This document shows, piece after piece, positions 1-7,568 of a stretch of 43,216 bases of DNA (its first letter is position 1; every line of letters begins with the position of its first letter). Made by a program: the position numbers and the translations under genes. The DNA is from Lachnospiraceae bacterium (lineage in GTDB: Bacteria > Bacillota > Clostridia > Lachnospirales > Lachnospiraceae): positions 1-43,216 of the forward strand of contig WSLY01000020.1 in NCBI GenBank assembly GCA_013316825.1, read 5' to 3'. The notes under the pieces are model-generated. The model was not told the DNA's origin, did not search any database, and was given only the letters and a program-made list of their open reading frames with translations.

Positions 1-171
1 CTTAAAATTGTGGGAATTACCTATATCTGTGAGTTTAGCGCAGGAATCTGCAAGGATGCCGGATTTGCCGCCGTAGCGGGACAGATAGAGGTTTTGGGAA
101 AGCTTACGGTCATGTTTGCAGGGCTGCCGATACTGTTGGCGGTTTTGGAGCAGATACAAAGTTTTTTATAG
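1..171 (+). CDS. spoIIIAD: Stage III sporulation protein AD, C-terminal end (partial, cut by window edge)
   Basis: The open frame from base 1 ends at a TAG at 169-171 and gives the last 56 residues of a small hydrophobic protein. The segment reading ITYICEFSAGICKDAG and the closing LLAVLEQI stretch are typical of the SpoIIIAD C-terminus. SpoIIIAD is an integral membrane component of the mother-cell SpoIIIA complex, which with forespore SpoIIQ forms the channel needed for late forespore development. It is followed within 11 bases by spoIIIAE, as in the standard operon order, which supports the call. The N-terminal half lies outside the window. Confidence 0.85.
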   Translation, partial: LKIVGITYICEFSAGICKDAGFAAVAGQIEVLGKLTVMFAGLPILLAVLEQIQSFL

Positions 172-181
172 GAGGCGCCGC

Positions 182-1246
182 ATGTCGGTTGATATTACGC
201 ATATCTGGAATGAGTATGATTTGGGCGGCCTGGAGCAAAAGCTTTCTTCTTTGTTTCCGGACAAACAGTTTCATTTGGAGGACATGTTTTCCAAAATCCT
301 TTCAGGGGACATTATGGGCGGTATTTCCTATGGAATACAGTCGTTTTTCAGCGATATAGCGGCGGAGTTTCATTCCATCAGGGAAATTTTTGTCTGGATT
401 ATGCTGCTGGGAATTGCGGCTGCCCTGATTGCACATTTTATTGAAATATTTGACAATCACCAGATTGCGGATATCGGCTTTTATTTTACTTATCTGCTCA
501 TGTCGGTTATCCTGATGAAATGTTTTGCATCGTCGCTTGTGGTCGCGGTCGGCGCCATACAAAACATTGTGGATTTCACGCAGATTTTTATTCCGGTCTA
601 TTTTTTGTCGGTGGGGGTTGCCACGGGTGCAGTCACAGCCGTGGCAAGCTACCAGATTGTCATTTTGCTGATTTATGTGATAGAAAATGTGCTTTTGACA
701 ATGGTGCTGCCGCTCATTAACAGCTATGTACTTCTGGCGCTGATTAACGGTATATGGATTGAGGAAAGGCTGACGCTTCTGGTGGAGGGCATGGAAAAGG
801 TAATTCGTTTTCTGTTAAAGGCTTCACTGGGTGTGATAACCGGTCTCAGCCTGCTGCAATCAATGATAACGCCTGCTATTGATTCGGTAAAGGCGACAAC
901 GCTGCAAAAAGCAGTGGCGGCAATTCCGGGAATCGGAGATGCGGCAGACGGCATCGTCGAGGTTGTTTTAGGTTCGGCTGTGGTAATCAAAAACAGCATC
1001 GGACTTGTGATGCTGATTCTGCTTCTGGTGATTGCTGCGGTGCCGCTTTTGAAAATTCTGGTGATGGCATTTTTATTAAAAGCGGCGGCGGCATTTTTGG
1101 GGGTGGTGAGTGATAAGCGGATTACAATGTGTACGGACAAAGTGGGATGCGGCGGGCAGCTTTTGTTTAAGACAGCGGGCACTTCCCTGCTTCTGTTCAT
1201 GATTACAGTTTCTATCGCGGCATACACTACAAACCGGGGATTTTAG
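182..1246 (+). CDS. spoIIIAE: Stage III sporulation protein AE
   Basis: A 354-residue polytopic membrane protein of the SpoIIIA-SpoIIQ channel of sporulating Firmicutes. The start chosen is the ATG at 182, which has GGAGG at 171-175, overlapping the stop of spoIIIAD; an open frame extends further upstream to 116 but runs through spoIIIAD and has no family match. An N-terminal soluble stretch of about 70 residues is followed by several hydrophobic segments and the conserved-looking AAIPGIGDAADGIVEVVLGS region in the C-terminal half, ending in two further membrane segments. Length is close to the family norm once the signal-like N-terminus of Bacillus homologues is allowed for. Position between AD and AF is the expected one. 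In Bacillus the operon is under mother-cell sigma-E; its promoter would lie upstream of the window. Confidence 0.92.
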   Translation: MSVDITHIWNEYDLGGLEQKLSSLFPDKQFHLEDMFSKILSGDIMGGISYGIQSFFSDIAAEFHSIREIFVWIMLLGIAAALIAHFIEIFDNHQIADIGFYFTYLLMSVILMKCFASSLVVAVGAIQNIVDFTQIFIPVYFLSVGVATGAVTAVASYQIVILLIYVIENVLLTMVLPLINSYVLLALINGIWIEERLTLLVEGMEKVIRFLLKASLGVITGLSLLQSMITPAIDSVKATTLQKAVAAIPGIGDAADGIVEVVLGSAVVIKNSIGLVMLILLLVIAAVPLLKILVMAFLLKAAAAFLGVVSDKRITMCTDKVGCGGQLLFKTAGTSLLLFMITVSIAAYTTNRGF

Positions 1247-1270
1247 AGGGAAAGGAAAACGGGTGCAGGA

Positions 1271-1774
1271 ATGGGAGAGAGAATGTTGCAGATTACAAAG
1301 CAGACGGGTATTTTTATCGTATGTGCGCAAATGATTCTACATTTTAAAGCGGCAGAATGTTATGAAAAATACATCAGGCTTTTAATCAGCATTATGGTAC
1401 TGGCGCAGGTTATTGTGGCAGTATCCGCGGTGTTTGGAAAGGGAGGCGGCATTGTTTTTGACGGACGGCTGGAGTATTATCAGAGGCTGCTTGCAGAGAG
1501 CATGGAGGAAGCGGATATGGAAAAGCTGGAAGCAATTCTGGAAAAAATGACGATGGCGGAAGTGCAGGCGAGGGTGGATGCCATGCAAAAGGAGATGGAT
1601 AAAGAACAGGCTGCGGCAGAGCCGCCGCAGAGCGGCACAGCGCAGCAGTCCGCCGCAGGCGGGCAGCAGGGGGAGACTCTGCCGCTCGAAAATACGTCAG
1701 GGGTGGACAGAAGGCAGCCGGTTGAGGAAATCGACATAGAGATAGACAGGATTGAGGTGAATACCGGTGATTAA
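1271..1774 (+). CDS. spoIIIAF: Stage III sporulation protein AF
   Basis: A 167-residue protein with two N-terminal hydrophobic segments (about residues 8-25 and 35-55) followed by a charged, helical, soluble part. The segment GGGIVFDGRLEYYQRLL and the small size fit SpoIIIAF, a membrane component of the SpoIIIA complex. The C-terminal 50 residues are Gln/Ala/Gly-rich and look like a loose linker, in place of the more compact end seen in some homologues. The stop codon overlaps the GTG start of spoIIIAG by 8 bases, so the two are probably translationally coupled. No distinct regulatory site was seen. Confidence 0.85.
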   Translation: MGERMLQITKQTGIFIVCAQMILHFKAAECYEKYIRLLISIMVLAQVIVAVSAVFGKGGGIVFDGRLEYYQRLLAESMEEADMEKLEAILEKMTMAEVQARVDAMQKEMDKEQAAAEPPQSGTAQQSAAGGQQGETLPLENTSGVDRRQPVEEIDIEIDRIEVNTGD

Positions 1775-2390
1775 AAAAATAAAGGAGATGGCAAAGGATA
1801 AAAACAATCTGCTGATTCTCGTACTGGCGGGCGTGCTGCTGATGGTAATTGCCCTGCCTCTGGACAATGGAAAAAAGGCAGAAAAAGACGGTGAAAACGG
1901 CGGCAGCGCTTCAGGAGAATTAAATAACAATAGTTATGACGCAGCAGAAAACGGAGCGGGGGCAGAAGGATTTCCGTATACGGACAGTACAGAGGAATAT
2001 ACTGCCGTCATGGAGCAGAAGGTAGCAGCGCTGCTTATGCAGATGGAGGGGGCGGGGGAGGTAAGGGTTATTATCACACTCCGCACCTCCTCGGAAAAGG
2101 TCGTAGAAAAAGATGCACCGGTTTCGCGCACCGACACGGAAGAGGCGGATTCCGGAGGCGGAACACGCACGGTCAATGCTGTGGATACCGGCGACAGCAC
2201 GGTGTATACCAATGAAGGAAACCATGCAGAACCGTATGTGATTAAAACAATCAGTCCCCAGATAGAAGGCGTTGTAGTACTGGCGGAAGGAGCCGGGAGC
2301 GGCTCGGTGAGCAAAAATATATCGGACATCATTCAGGTTTTATTTGGCATCGACGCCCATCAGGTCAAGGTGGTAAAGCTGAAGAACTGA
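1767..2390 (+). CDS. spoIIIAG: Stage III sporulation protein AG
   Basis: A 207-residue protein with a single N-terminal membrane anchor (about residues 13-30) and an extracytoplasmic part. SpoIIIAG is one of the ring-forming proteins of the mother-cell side of the feeding-tube channel; its ring-building fold is related to the EscJ/PrgK family of secretion systems. Visible family features are the YTAVMEQKVAALLMQMEGAGEV stretch leading into a VRVIITLRTS strand, then a variable loop with many Asp/Ser/Gly, and the final HQVKVVKL strand. Start is a GTG at 1767 that overlaps the end of spoIIIAF. A 148-base gap separates it from spoIIIAH. Confidence 0.9.
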   Translation: MIKKIKEMAKDKNNLLILVLAGVLLMVIALPLDNGKKAEKDGENGGSASGELNNNSYDAAENGAGAEGFPYTDSTEEYTAVMEQKVAALLMQMEGAGEVRVIITLRTSSEKVVEKDAPVSRTDTEEADSGGGTRTVNAVDTGDSTVYTNEGNHAEPYVIKTISPQIEGVVVLAEGAGSGSVSKNISDIIQVLFGIDAHQVKVVKLKN

Positions 2391-2506
2391 AGATTTAGCC
2401 GCGTTTTATAAAACATCTGTACCGTTTCACATAAAAGAGGGGCATAAAATAGGCGGGAAAATGCATAGAGGGGACATAGGGTTAATATAATAAATTAGTA
2501 AAAATA

Positions 2507-2523
2507 ACTGGCAGGCAGCCAGT
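2507..2523 (+). promoter_or_regulatory. Small hairpin just before the spoIIIAH ribosome binding site
   Basis: ACTGGC and GCCAGT form a 6-bp stem around a 5-base loop, immediately upstream of the AAAGGGGAG ribosome binding site and GTG start of spoIIIAH. The 148-base gap between spoIIIAG and spoIIIAH is unusual for this operon. No clear sigma-E or sigma-A promoter could be read in it. The hairpin may tune translation or stabilise a processed mRNA end; this is inference only. Confidence 0.3.
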
Positions 2524-2538
2524 AAAGGGGAGAAAGAC

Positions 2539-3288
2539 GTGAAAAACATTTTAAAGAAGAACCAACTTATGATTACCGCGCTGGCGATTATGATTGCCGT
2601 TGCAGGCTATCTGCAGTTTGCGGGGACCAATCTGGAAAAGGAAGAGTATCTGCCGGCATCAGGAGATGCACAGACGCAGGACCAGACCAGCGTGGAAAAT
2701 TTTACGGCAGGTAATGTGACAAATGACTATTCTCTGGACGGTCTGCTGGATTTGTCCGAGGAAGACCTTACCAATGACCAGTCTCTCACGGACATTGCCA
2801 GTCTGGATTCAGACGTAGACGAGATGGCGGACAATTATCTTGATACAGGAATGGACGTAAATTCCACCCCCGTAGAACCGGAAACGCCCACAGACGGAGA
2901 AATCCCGGGTGAAGCCGTATTTACCGGCACAACCCCCGTAACAAGCCTTTCCGAAGCAAAACTACTAAAAGAACAAGTACGTGCCCGCAACAGGGAAACC
3001 CTGCTTGAAATCATCAACAGCGCAACCCTAAGCGACGAACAAAAACAAAACGCAGTTGACACCATGGTAGCAATGACAAACATTGCAGAACAAGAAATGG
3101 CGGCAGAAATCCTATTAGAAGCCAAAGGCTTCCCCGACGTAGTAGTCAGCATCAGCGACGGCAGCGTAGACGTAGTCGTAAACGCCGCCGAACTCACCGA
3201 AGCCCAGCGTGCCCAAATCGAAGACATAGTAAAACGCAAAACCAACATAGACGCCGCAAATATTGTCATCAGCACGATTGTACAGTAG
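2539..3288 (+). CDS. spoIIIAH: Stage III sporulation protein AH
   Basis: A 249-residue protein with one N-terminal membrane segment (residues 10-28), a long acidic linker (about 33-130) and a C-terminal ring-forming domain. SpoIIIAH binds forespore SpoIIQ across the engulfment space and is the best-studied ring component of the channel. The C-terminal domain is well conserved (DVVVSISDGSVDVVVNA followed by LTEAQRAQIEDIVKRKT). The start is a GTG at 2539 preceded by AAAGGGGAG. The odd feature is base use. In codons 2641-2820, 25 of 60 end in A or C, as in neighbouring genes; in codons 3031-3258, 68 of 76 end in A or C. The protein stays normal while the synonymous choice flips, so the 3' half may come from a different source. 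Confidence 0.93.
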   Translation: MKNILKKNQLMITALAIMIAVAGYLQFAGTNLEKEEYLPASGDAQTQDQTSVENFTAGNVTNDYSLDGLLDLSEEDLTNDQSLTDIASLDSDVDEMADNYLDTGMDVNSTPVEPETPTDGEIPGEAVFTGTTPVTSLSEAKLLKEQVRARNRETLLEIINSATLSDEQKQNAVDTMVAMTNIAEQEMAAEILLEAKGFPDVVVSISDGSVDVVVNAAELTEAQRAQIEDIVKRKTNIDAANIVISTIVQ

Positions 3289-3321
3289 AGAAAAACGTGA
3301 TATACTTCACGTAAGCAACGA

Positions 3322-3449
3322 GCAGTGCGAAAAAAGGCAAAAATGAATTTGCGCCGTGCTTGCACGTAAGAAAATTCATTTTTGTCTTTTTTTATAGGGC
3401 GACAGCCCATGAGCGAGCCGCAGCGCAGCGAAGGCGAGCTGAGCACTGC
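3322..3449. repeat. Palindromic repeat-like element between spoIIIAH and the broken prfC
   Basis: The outer ends match as an inverted repeat (GCAGTGC at 3322-3328 and GCACTGC at 3443-3449). Inside is a long AT-rich hairpin, with left arm at 3330-3351 and right arm at about 3370-3391, followed by a GC-rich stretch containing two GCGAGC motifs. The element starts exactly where the prfC coding fragment on the minus strand stops matching (after codon 31). No coding capacity is credible. It looks like a small non-autonomous repeat inserted in, or left at, the break point, but its occurrence elsewhere in the genome cannot be checked from this window. Confidence 0.45.
3330..3391 (+). terminator. AT-rich hairpin with T-run after spoIIIAH
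   Basis: The arms, rich in A on the left and T on the right, can pair over about 20 bp (one G-U), and the right arm ends in a run of seven T. It lies 41 bases past the spoIIIAH stop, so it could end the spoIIIA transcript. Because both arms end in A/T runs it could work in both directions. It is part of the larger repeat-like element. Confidence 0.5.
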
Positions 3450-3455
3450 GTAACT

Positions 3456-3548
3456 CTTCTCCGTCAAAGTCGTCTTGCCCGCGTCGGGATGCGATATGAT
3501 TGCAAAGGTCCTTCTTCTGTTTATTTCTTCTGCGTCGTTTAATGCCAC
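3456..3548 (-). pseudogene. prfC: Peptide chain release factor 3, N-terminal fragment only
   Basis: Read on the minus strand, a GTG at 3548 preceded by GGAGGAAA starts a frame whose residues 11-31 read RRRTFAIISHPDAGKTTLTEK. This is the RF3 N-terminus with its G1/P-loop (HPDAGKTT). After codon 31 the match ends abruptly at the palindromic element, and the frame continues only as meaningless residues. RF3 is the GTPase that recycles RF1/RF2 from the ribosome. The fragment follows the deoB stop by 19 bases, so deoB-prfC was probably an operon before the rearrangement. The remaining matching part of prfC lies on the opposite strand at 4243-5490. Codons for about residues 32-114, including the G3 DxxG region, are missing. 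Confidence 0.85.
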
Positions 3549-3567
3549 GTCTTTTTCCTCCAAAATA

Positions 3568-4245
3568 TTATAGCATTCCTGTTCCGTCAAAATCCGGCCG
3601 GATACCAAAGTATTGTAACACAGTTGCCCCTATATCTGCAAAGGTTTCTCTCGTTCCCAGATTTTTTGGCGCAGCTTTTTTCCCATAAAGCAGAAAAGGC
3701 GTGTATTCTCTGGAGTGGTCCGTGGAAACGGTATAGCCCGGGTCGCAGCCATGGTCTGCGGTTATCATCAGAAGGTCATCCTCCCGCATTTTTGCCATAA
3801 TCTCCGGCAGCTTCTCATCAAATGCAGTCAGCGCCGCCGCATAGCCGTCGATGTCGTTGCGGTGTCCGTAAAGCATATCGTAGTCCACCAGATTGATAAA
3901 GCACAAGCCTTCAAAGTCTGTGTCCAAATAAAGACAGGTTTTTGCAATACCTTCGGCGTTGCCGCTTGTATATACATGCTCCGTAATACCCTGCCCCGCA
4001 AAAATATCGTATATTTTCCCTACGGCAATTACGGATTTTCCTGCCGCTTTTAGTGCGTCCAGCATGGTAGGCGCCGGCGGCTTTAAGGAAAAATCGTGTC
4101 GGCGCGGCGTGCGCACAAAGCTGCCTGCTTGTCCTGTAAAAGGCCTGGCTATGACTCTGCCTACACCATGCCTGCCTGTCAGAAGCTGTCTGGCTATGCG
4201 GCAGTATTCATAAAGCTTGTCCACCGGTATGATGTCTTCATGGGC
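3568..4245 (-). pseudogene. deoB: Phosphopentomutase, C-terminal part only (inverted fragment)
   Basis: The minus strand encodes about 225 residues matching the C-terminal part of DeoB, which interconverts ribose/deoxyribose 1- and 5-phosphates. Recognisable pieces are the GVGRVIARPF segment, KSVIAVGKIYDIFAGQGIT, the NLVDYDMLYGHR motif, and the metal-binding ITADHGCDP and STDHSREY motifs, ending in DFDGTGML. Roughly the first 170 residues, with the first metal ligands and the phosphorylated Thr region, are absent. At 4243-4245 the frame runs straight into the opposite-strand prfC. An ATG at 4224 exists, but the product would lack half the active site. The fragment is intact in frame, so the event is either recent or an assembly join. 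Confidence 0.88.
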
Positions 4246-5490
4246 GTGGAGGCGCAGACAAGAAAGCTTTTCAAAGTGTGTGTTATGCGTAAAATCCCGA
4301 TTTTTACCTTTATCAATAAGATGGACAGGGATGCCAATGACACCTTTGATTTGCTTGATGAAATAGAGAAGGAGCTGGGAATCGCCACCTGCCCTGTCAA
4401 CTGGCCCATTGGTTCAGGCAAGGGCTTTAAGGGAGTATATGATCGGAATAAGGCGGCAGTACTTACCTATTCCGATACGGAAAAGGGAACCAAGGAGGGC
4501 GAAACCACGGAAATTCCGCTCTCTGATAAAGAAACGCTAGTTTCTGTCATCGGCAGGGAGGCGGCGGACAAGCTCTATGATGAAATCGAGCTTTTGGACG
4601 GCGCCAGCGCGGAATTTGATATTGAGGCGGTAAGAAGCGGCGATTTGACACCGGTATTTTTTGGCTCGGCGCTGACTAATTTCGGCGTTGAAATATTTTT
4701 ACAGCATTTTCTGGATATGACGACGACGCCTCTTGCGCGCAAGGCGGATGTCGGCATGATTGACCCTGTGGGAAATGCATTTTCTGCGTTTGTATTTAAG
4801 ATTCAGGCAAATATGAACAAGGCACACAGGGACCGGATTGCTTTTATGCGCATCTGTTCCGGAAAATACGATGCCAGCATGGAAGTGCGCCACGTGCAGG
4901 GGGACAAGGTGATGCGCCTGTCCCAGCCCCAGCAGATTATGGCGGATGAGAGAAAGATACTGAGCGAAGCGTACGCCGGCGATATCATCGGCGTGTTTGA
5001 CCCGGGAATTTTTTCCATCGGAGATACGCTCTGTATGCCAAAGGAAAAAATCCGCTATGAAGGAATTCCTACCTTTGCGCCGGAGCATTTTGCAAGAGTG
5101 AGGCAGATGGATACCATGAAGCGGAAGCAGTTTATCAAAGGGGTATCCCAAATTGCGCAGGAGGGCGCTATCCAGATATTTCAGGAGTTCAACACCGGTA
5201 TGGAAGAAATCATTGTAGGCGTTGTGGGTGTGCTTCAGTTTGACGTCTTGAAATATCGTCTGGAAAATGAGTATAACGTGGAAATTCGTCTGGAGCCTTT
5301 GCCCTATGAGCATATCCGGTGGATTGAAAACAAGGATATCGATATGAATAAGCTGACGGGCACCTCGGATATGAAAAAAATTCAGGATTTGAAAGGGAAT
5401 CCGCTTCTGCTCTTTGTCAATGCGTGGAGCGTGGGGATGACGCTGGATAGGAATGAGGGGTTGGTGCTCTCGGAGTTTGGCAGGAATTAG
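4243..5490 (+). pseudogene. prfC: Peptide chain release factor 3, central and C-terminal part
   Basis: From GVEAQTRKLF at 4243 the plus strand encodes 415 residues of RF3 up to a normal C-terminus. FINKMDRD (G4 motif NKxD), the domain-II EHFARVRQMDTMKRKQF region and VVGVLQFDVLKYRLENEY are clear family marks. A complete RF3 is about 530 residues, so roughly residues 1-114 are missing, including the P-loop and switch regions. An open frame continues upstream to an ATG at 4096, but that part is antisense to deoB and has no RF3 similarity. A product started there would be a GTPase without a nucleotide-binding core. RF3 is not essential in many bacteria; whether a second intact copy exists is unknown. 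Confidence 0.88.
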
Positions 5491-5605
5491 ACTGGGGGCT
5501 GCAAAATTTGGTATTTGGAGAGGACGGTGCAAAGCGTAGAATCCGGAGCCTGTTCTTCTGTTGCAAGCCGGATGTGCCGGACATTCCGTTAAGCCCAGTA
5601 AAGCG

Positions 5606-5637
5606 AAAGGCAGTCGGGTAGCGTCCCTCCTGCCTTT
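5606..5637 (+). terminator. Symmetric hairpin downstream of the prfC fragment
   Basis: AAAGGCAG and CTGCCTTT form an 8-bp outer stem, with an inner GGG/CCC pair flanking a 6-base loop. The sequence after it (ATGGTCTTTTG) has only a weak T-run, so termination is uncertain. The surrounding 5491-5779 stretch (289 bases) holds no gene that could be recognised on either strand. Confidence 0.35.
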
Positions 5638-5779
5638 ATGGTCTTTTGCCAGTACCGAATTGTGTAGATTGTCTATTCCATAAGCAGACCTTTGCTTACC
5701 GCCGATACCTGCACAATGACCCTCGCACAGCAACTGATTTTTATCCCACCAATCAAAATATATAGAAAAAGGAGAAACC

Positions 5780-7108
5780 TTGAAAAGACTTTTACTCTCT
5801 GTACGAAGGAGAATCCACACGCCATACGCTTTTGTGACTGCCATGCTTGTGATGTCAGCTCTTGTGCTTGGCGCGTGTGCATTTACGGAAGAGAGTACGC
5901 CGGACGAAAAAACAGGCGCGTATTCCAGCGCCGCCGCAGGCGGGGAAGAGGATGTGCAGGCGTGGGAGAGCCTGTATGCGCAAGGGACGGAAACGGCGGC
6001 AGAAACGGCAGCGGAAGCGGCAAAGGCTGAGGAAGAGGGGACGGACAAAGAAGAAATGGTTCCGCTTCTCGCAGAAAGCCAGAGCGGTAAATTCTATTAC
6101 GATGCCCTGACAGAAGAGGAGCGGGCATGGTATGTGGATATGTATGCCATTATGGAGGGCATGTATACGGGCGCCGCATTGTCTCCGCAGGGGTACGGGA
6201 CCGTGGCGGAGCAGGAGATTGACAAAATTTTTCAGTGCGTCATGAACGACCATCCGGAGCTGTTTTTTATAAAAGGCTACCGCTATACCACCTATATGCG
6301 GGAAGACGAAATCGTAAAAATCAGTTTCGAAGGTGATTATACCATGAGCGTGGCGGAAAGAGAGAGGCAGCAGCAGCTGATAGATGCGGCTGTGGAGGAA
6401 TGCCTTGCCGGTATTGACAGGGAAGCGTCAGAATATGAGAAGGTAAAATATGTCTACGAATATCTGGTGCTGCACACGGATTATAACAGGGATGCGCCGG
6501 AAAATCAAAATATCTGCTCCGTATTTGTAGGCGGAGAGTCGGTATGTCAGGGGTACGCAAAAGCGGCGCAGTATCTGTTTGACAAGCTGGGGATAGCTTC
6601 TACGCTTGTGGTCGGAAATGTCAGGGGAGGAGAGCGGCACGCGTGGAATCTGGTGCAGGTGGACGGCAGTTATTATTATCTGGATGCCACATGGGGAGAT
6701 GCGTCATACCGTTCTTATGACGGCGGGGAAAGCGCATTGCCGGTGCCCCCTGTCAATTACGATTATCTTTGTATTACGACAAAAGAGCTGCTGAAAACCC
6801 ATGCGCCGGATACGCTTGTGCCTTTGCCGGAATGCACGGCTACAGCCGCCAATTACTATGTGATGGAGGACGCCTGCTTTTCTGTGTATGAGGAAGAGGC
6901 GGTCGCAGCATTTTTTGACCGTGCCTATGAAGAGAACCGGATAAGCGTGACGTTAAAATGTACGGATGAAGATACCTACGAGAGTTTTTTGGAGAGGCTG
7001 ATTGAGAAGCAGGAGATATTCCGCTATCTGGATTCCGGCGGCGGACCGGTCGCCTATGCTTCTTCCCCTGATAAGCTCACGCTGACTTTTTGGCTTGTGA
7101 ACGAATGA
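5780..7108 (+). CDS. Transglutaminase-like lipoprotein
   Basis: A 442-residue protein that probably sits on the outer face of the membrane. It starts with TTG at 5780 behind AAAGGAGA. It has a long basic N-terminus, a hydrophobic segment, and a lipobox LGAC with the lipidated Cys at residue 33. A low-complexity acidic Ala/Glu linker follows (about 35-95). The transglutaminase-core motifs are Cys256 (ESVCQGYAKA), His287 (RHAWNLV) and Asp302 (YYLDATWGD), in the order and spacing of the papain-like triad. Related proteins may act as proteases, cross-linkers or wall-binding factors; the substrate here is unknown. The C-terminal 130 residues have no recognised domain. It lies between the broken prfC and asp23 and is not obviously functionally linked to either. 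Confidence 0.8.
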   Translation: MKRLLLSVRRRIHTPYAFVTAMLVMSALVLGACAFTEESTPDEKTGAYSSAAAGGEEDVQAWESLYAQGTETAAETAAEAAKAEEEGTDKEEMVPLLAESQSGKFYYDALTEEERAWYVDMYAIMEGMYTGAALSPQGYGTVAEQEIDKIFQCVMNDHPELFFIKGYRYTTYMREDEIVKISFEGDYTMSVAERERQQQLIDAAVEECLAGIDREASEYEKVKYVYEYLVLHTDYNRDAPENQNICSVFVGGESVCQGYAKAAQYLFDKLGIASTLVVGNVRGGERHAWNLVQVDGSYYYLDATWGDASYRSYDGGESALPVPPVNYDYLCITTKELLKTHAPDTLVPLPECTATAANYYVMEDACFSVYEEEAVAAFFDRAYEENRISVTLKCTDEDTYESFLERLIEKQEIFRYLDSGGGPVAYASSPDKLTLTFWLVNE

Positions 7109-7123
7109 CGGGTGTGCTATAAT
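7095..7123 (+). promoter_or_regulatory. Sigma-A-type promoter for asp23 and the following operon
   Basis: TTGTGA at 7095-7100 and TATAAT at 7118-7123 are separated by 17 bases. The -35 box overlaps the end of the lipoprotein gene. The predicted start of transcription lies about 30 bases before the asp23 ATG. It probably drives asp23 and, by read-through, nusB-xseA-xseB-dxs-tlyA-nadK. Confidence 0.7.
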
Positions 7124-7158
7124 CAACAAAAGGAAAATAATTTTTGGAGGTTTTCAAA

Positions 7159-7536
7159 ATGGAAGATAAAAACGTATATGTTTTACAGGATAACGAGAGC
7201 GTTGGCGCTGTGCAGATAGCAGATGATGTCGTGTCCATGATTGCAAGCCTTGCCGCGCGGGAGGTGGACGGCGTATCCGCCATGGCGGGCAATGTGACCG
7301 GAGAGCTGATGAGCAGGGTCGGCATGAAAAATATGATAAGGGGCGTCAAAGTAGATATTTTGGGTCAGAATGTGAAAGTGGACTTGTCCATGACCGTGGA
7401 GTATGGCTACAACATTCCGGCGGTCTGCCAGAAGGTACAGGCAAAGGTAAAGGCGGCAATCGAGAATATGACCGGTCTTAACGTGACGGATGTCAATATT
7501 CGCATTGCCGGCGTCAACATGCAGAAAAATAAGTAA
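7159..7536 (+). CDS. Asp23/Gls24 family envelope stress response protein
   Basis: A 125-residue member of the Asp23/Gls24 (DUF322) family. The ATG at 7159 has TTGGAGG at 7144-7150. Family features are GAVQIADDVVSMIASLAAREVDGV near the N-terminus, VKVDLSMTVEYGYNIPAVCQKVQAKVKAAIE in the centre and VTDVNIRIAGV near the end. Asp23 in Staphylococcus is a membrane-associated protein linked to cell-wall stress; clostridial homologues placed before nusB are poorly studied. There is no membrane segment of its own. The gene order Asp23-nusB is conserved in clostridia. A short AAAAGC/GCTTTT hairpin at 7546-7561 follows and might weaken transcription into nusB. Confidence 0.88.
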   Translation: MEDKNVYVLQDNESVGAVQIADDVVSMIASLAAREVDGVSAMAGNVTGELMSRVGMKNMIRGVKVDILGQNVKVDLSMTVEYGYNIPAVCQKVQAKVKAAIENMTGLNVTDVNIRIAGVNMQKNK

Positions 7537-7568
7537 AGAAGCGGGAAAAGCGGGCGCTTTTTCGTCCG

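Noticed and set aside
2835..3455. Long minus-strand extension of the prfC N-terminal fragment through spoIIIAH
   Set aside because: Only the first 31 codons from the GTG at 3548 match RF3; beyond 3456 the frame runs through the palindromic element and antisense to spoIIIAH without similarity to anything.
4096..4242. Upstream extension of the plus-strand prfC frame to an ATG at 4096
   Set aside because: These 49 codons are antisense to deoB and do not resemble RF3, so they are not a real N-terminus.
5491..5779. Minus-strand reading before the lipoprotein gene considered as a gene remnant
   Set aside because: The translated residues include no recognisable motif and there is no start with a ribosome binding site. 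Only a hairpin could be supported.
4699..6048. 449-residue open frame on the minus strand
   Set aside because: It lies opposite the prfC fragment and the lipoprotein start, has no recognisable domain, and has the His/Arg/Pro-rich composition of an antisense reading of a G-rich coding strand.
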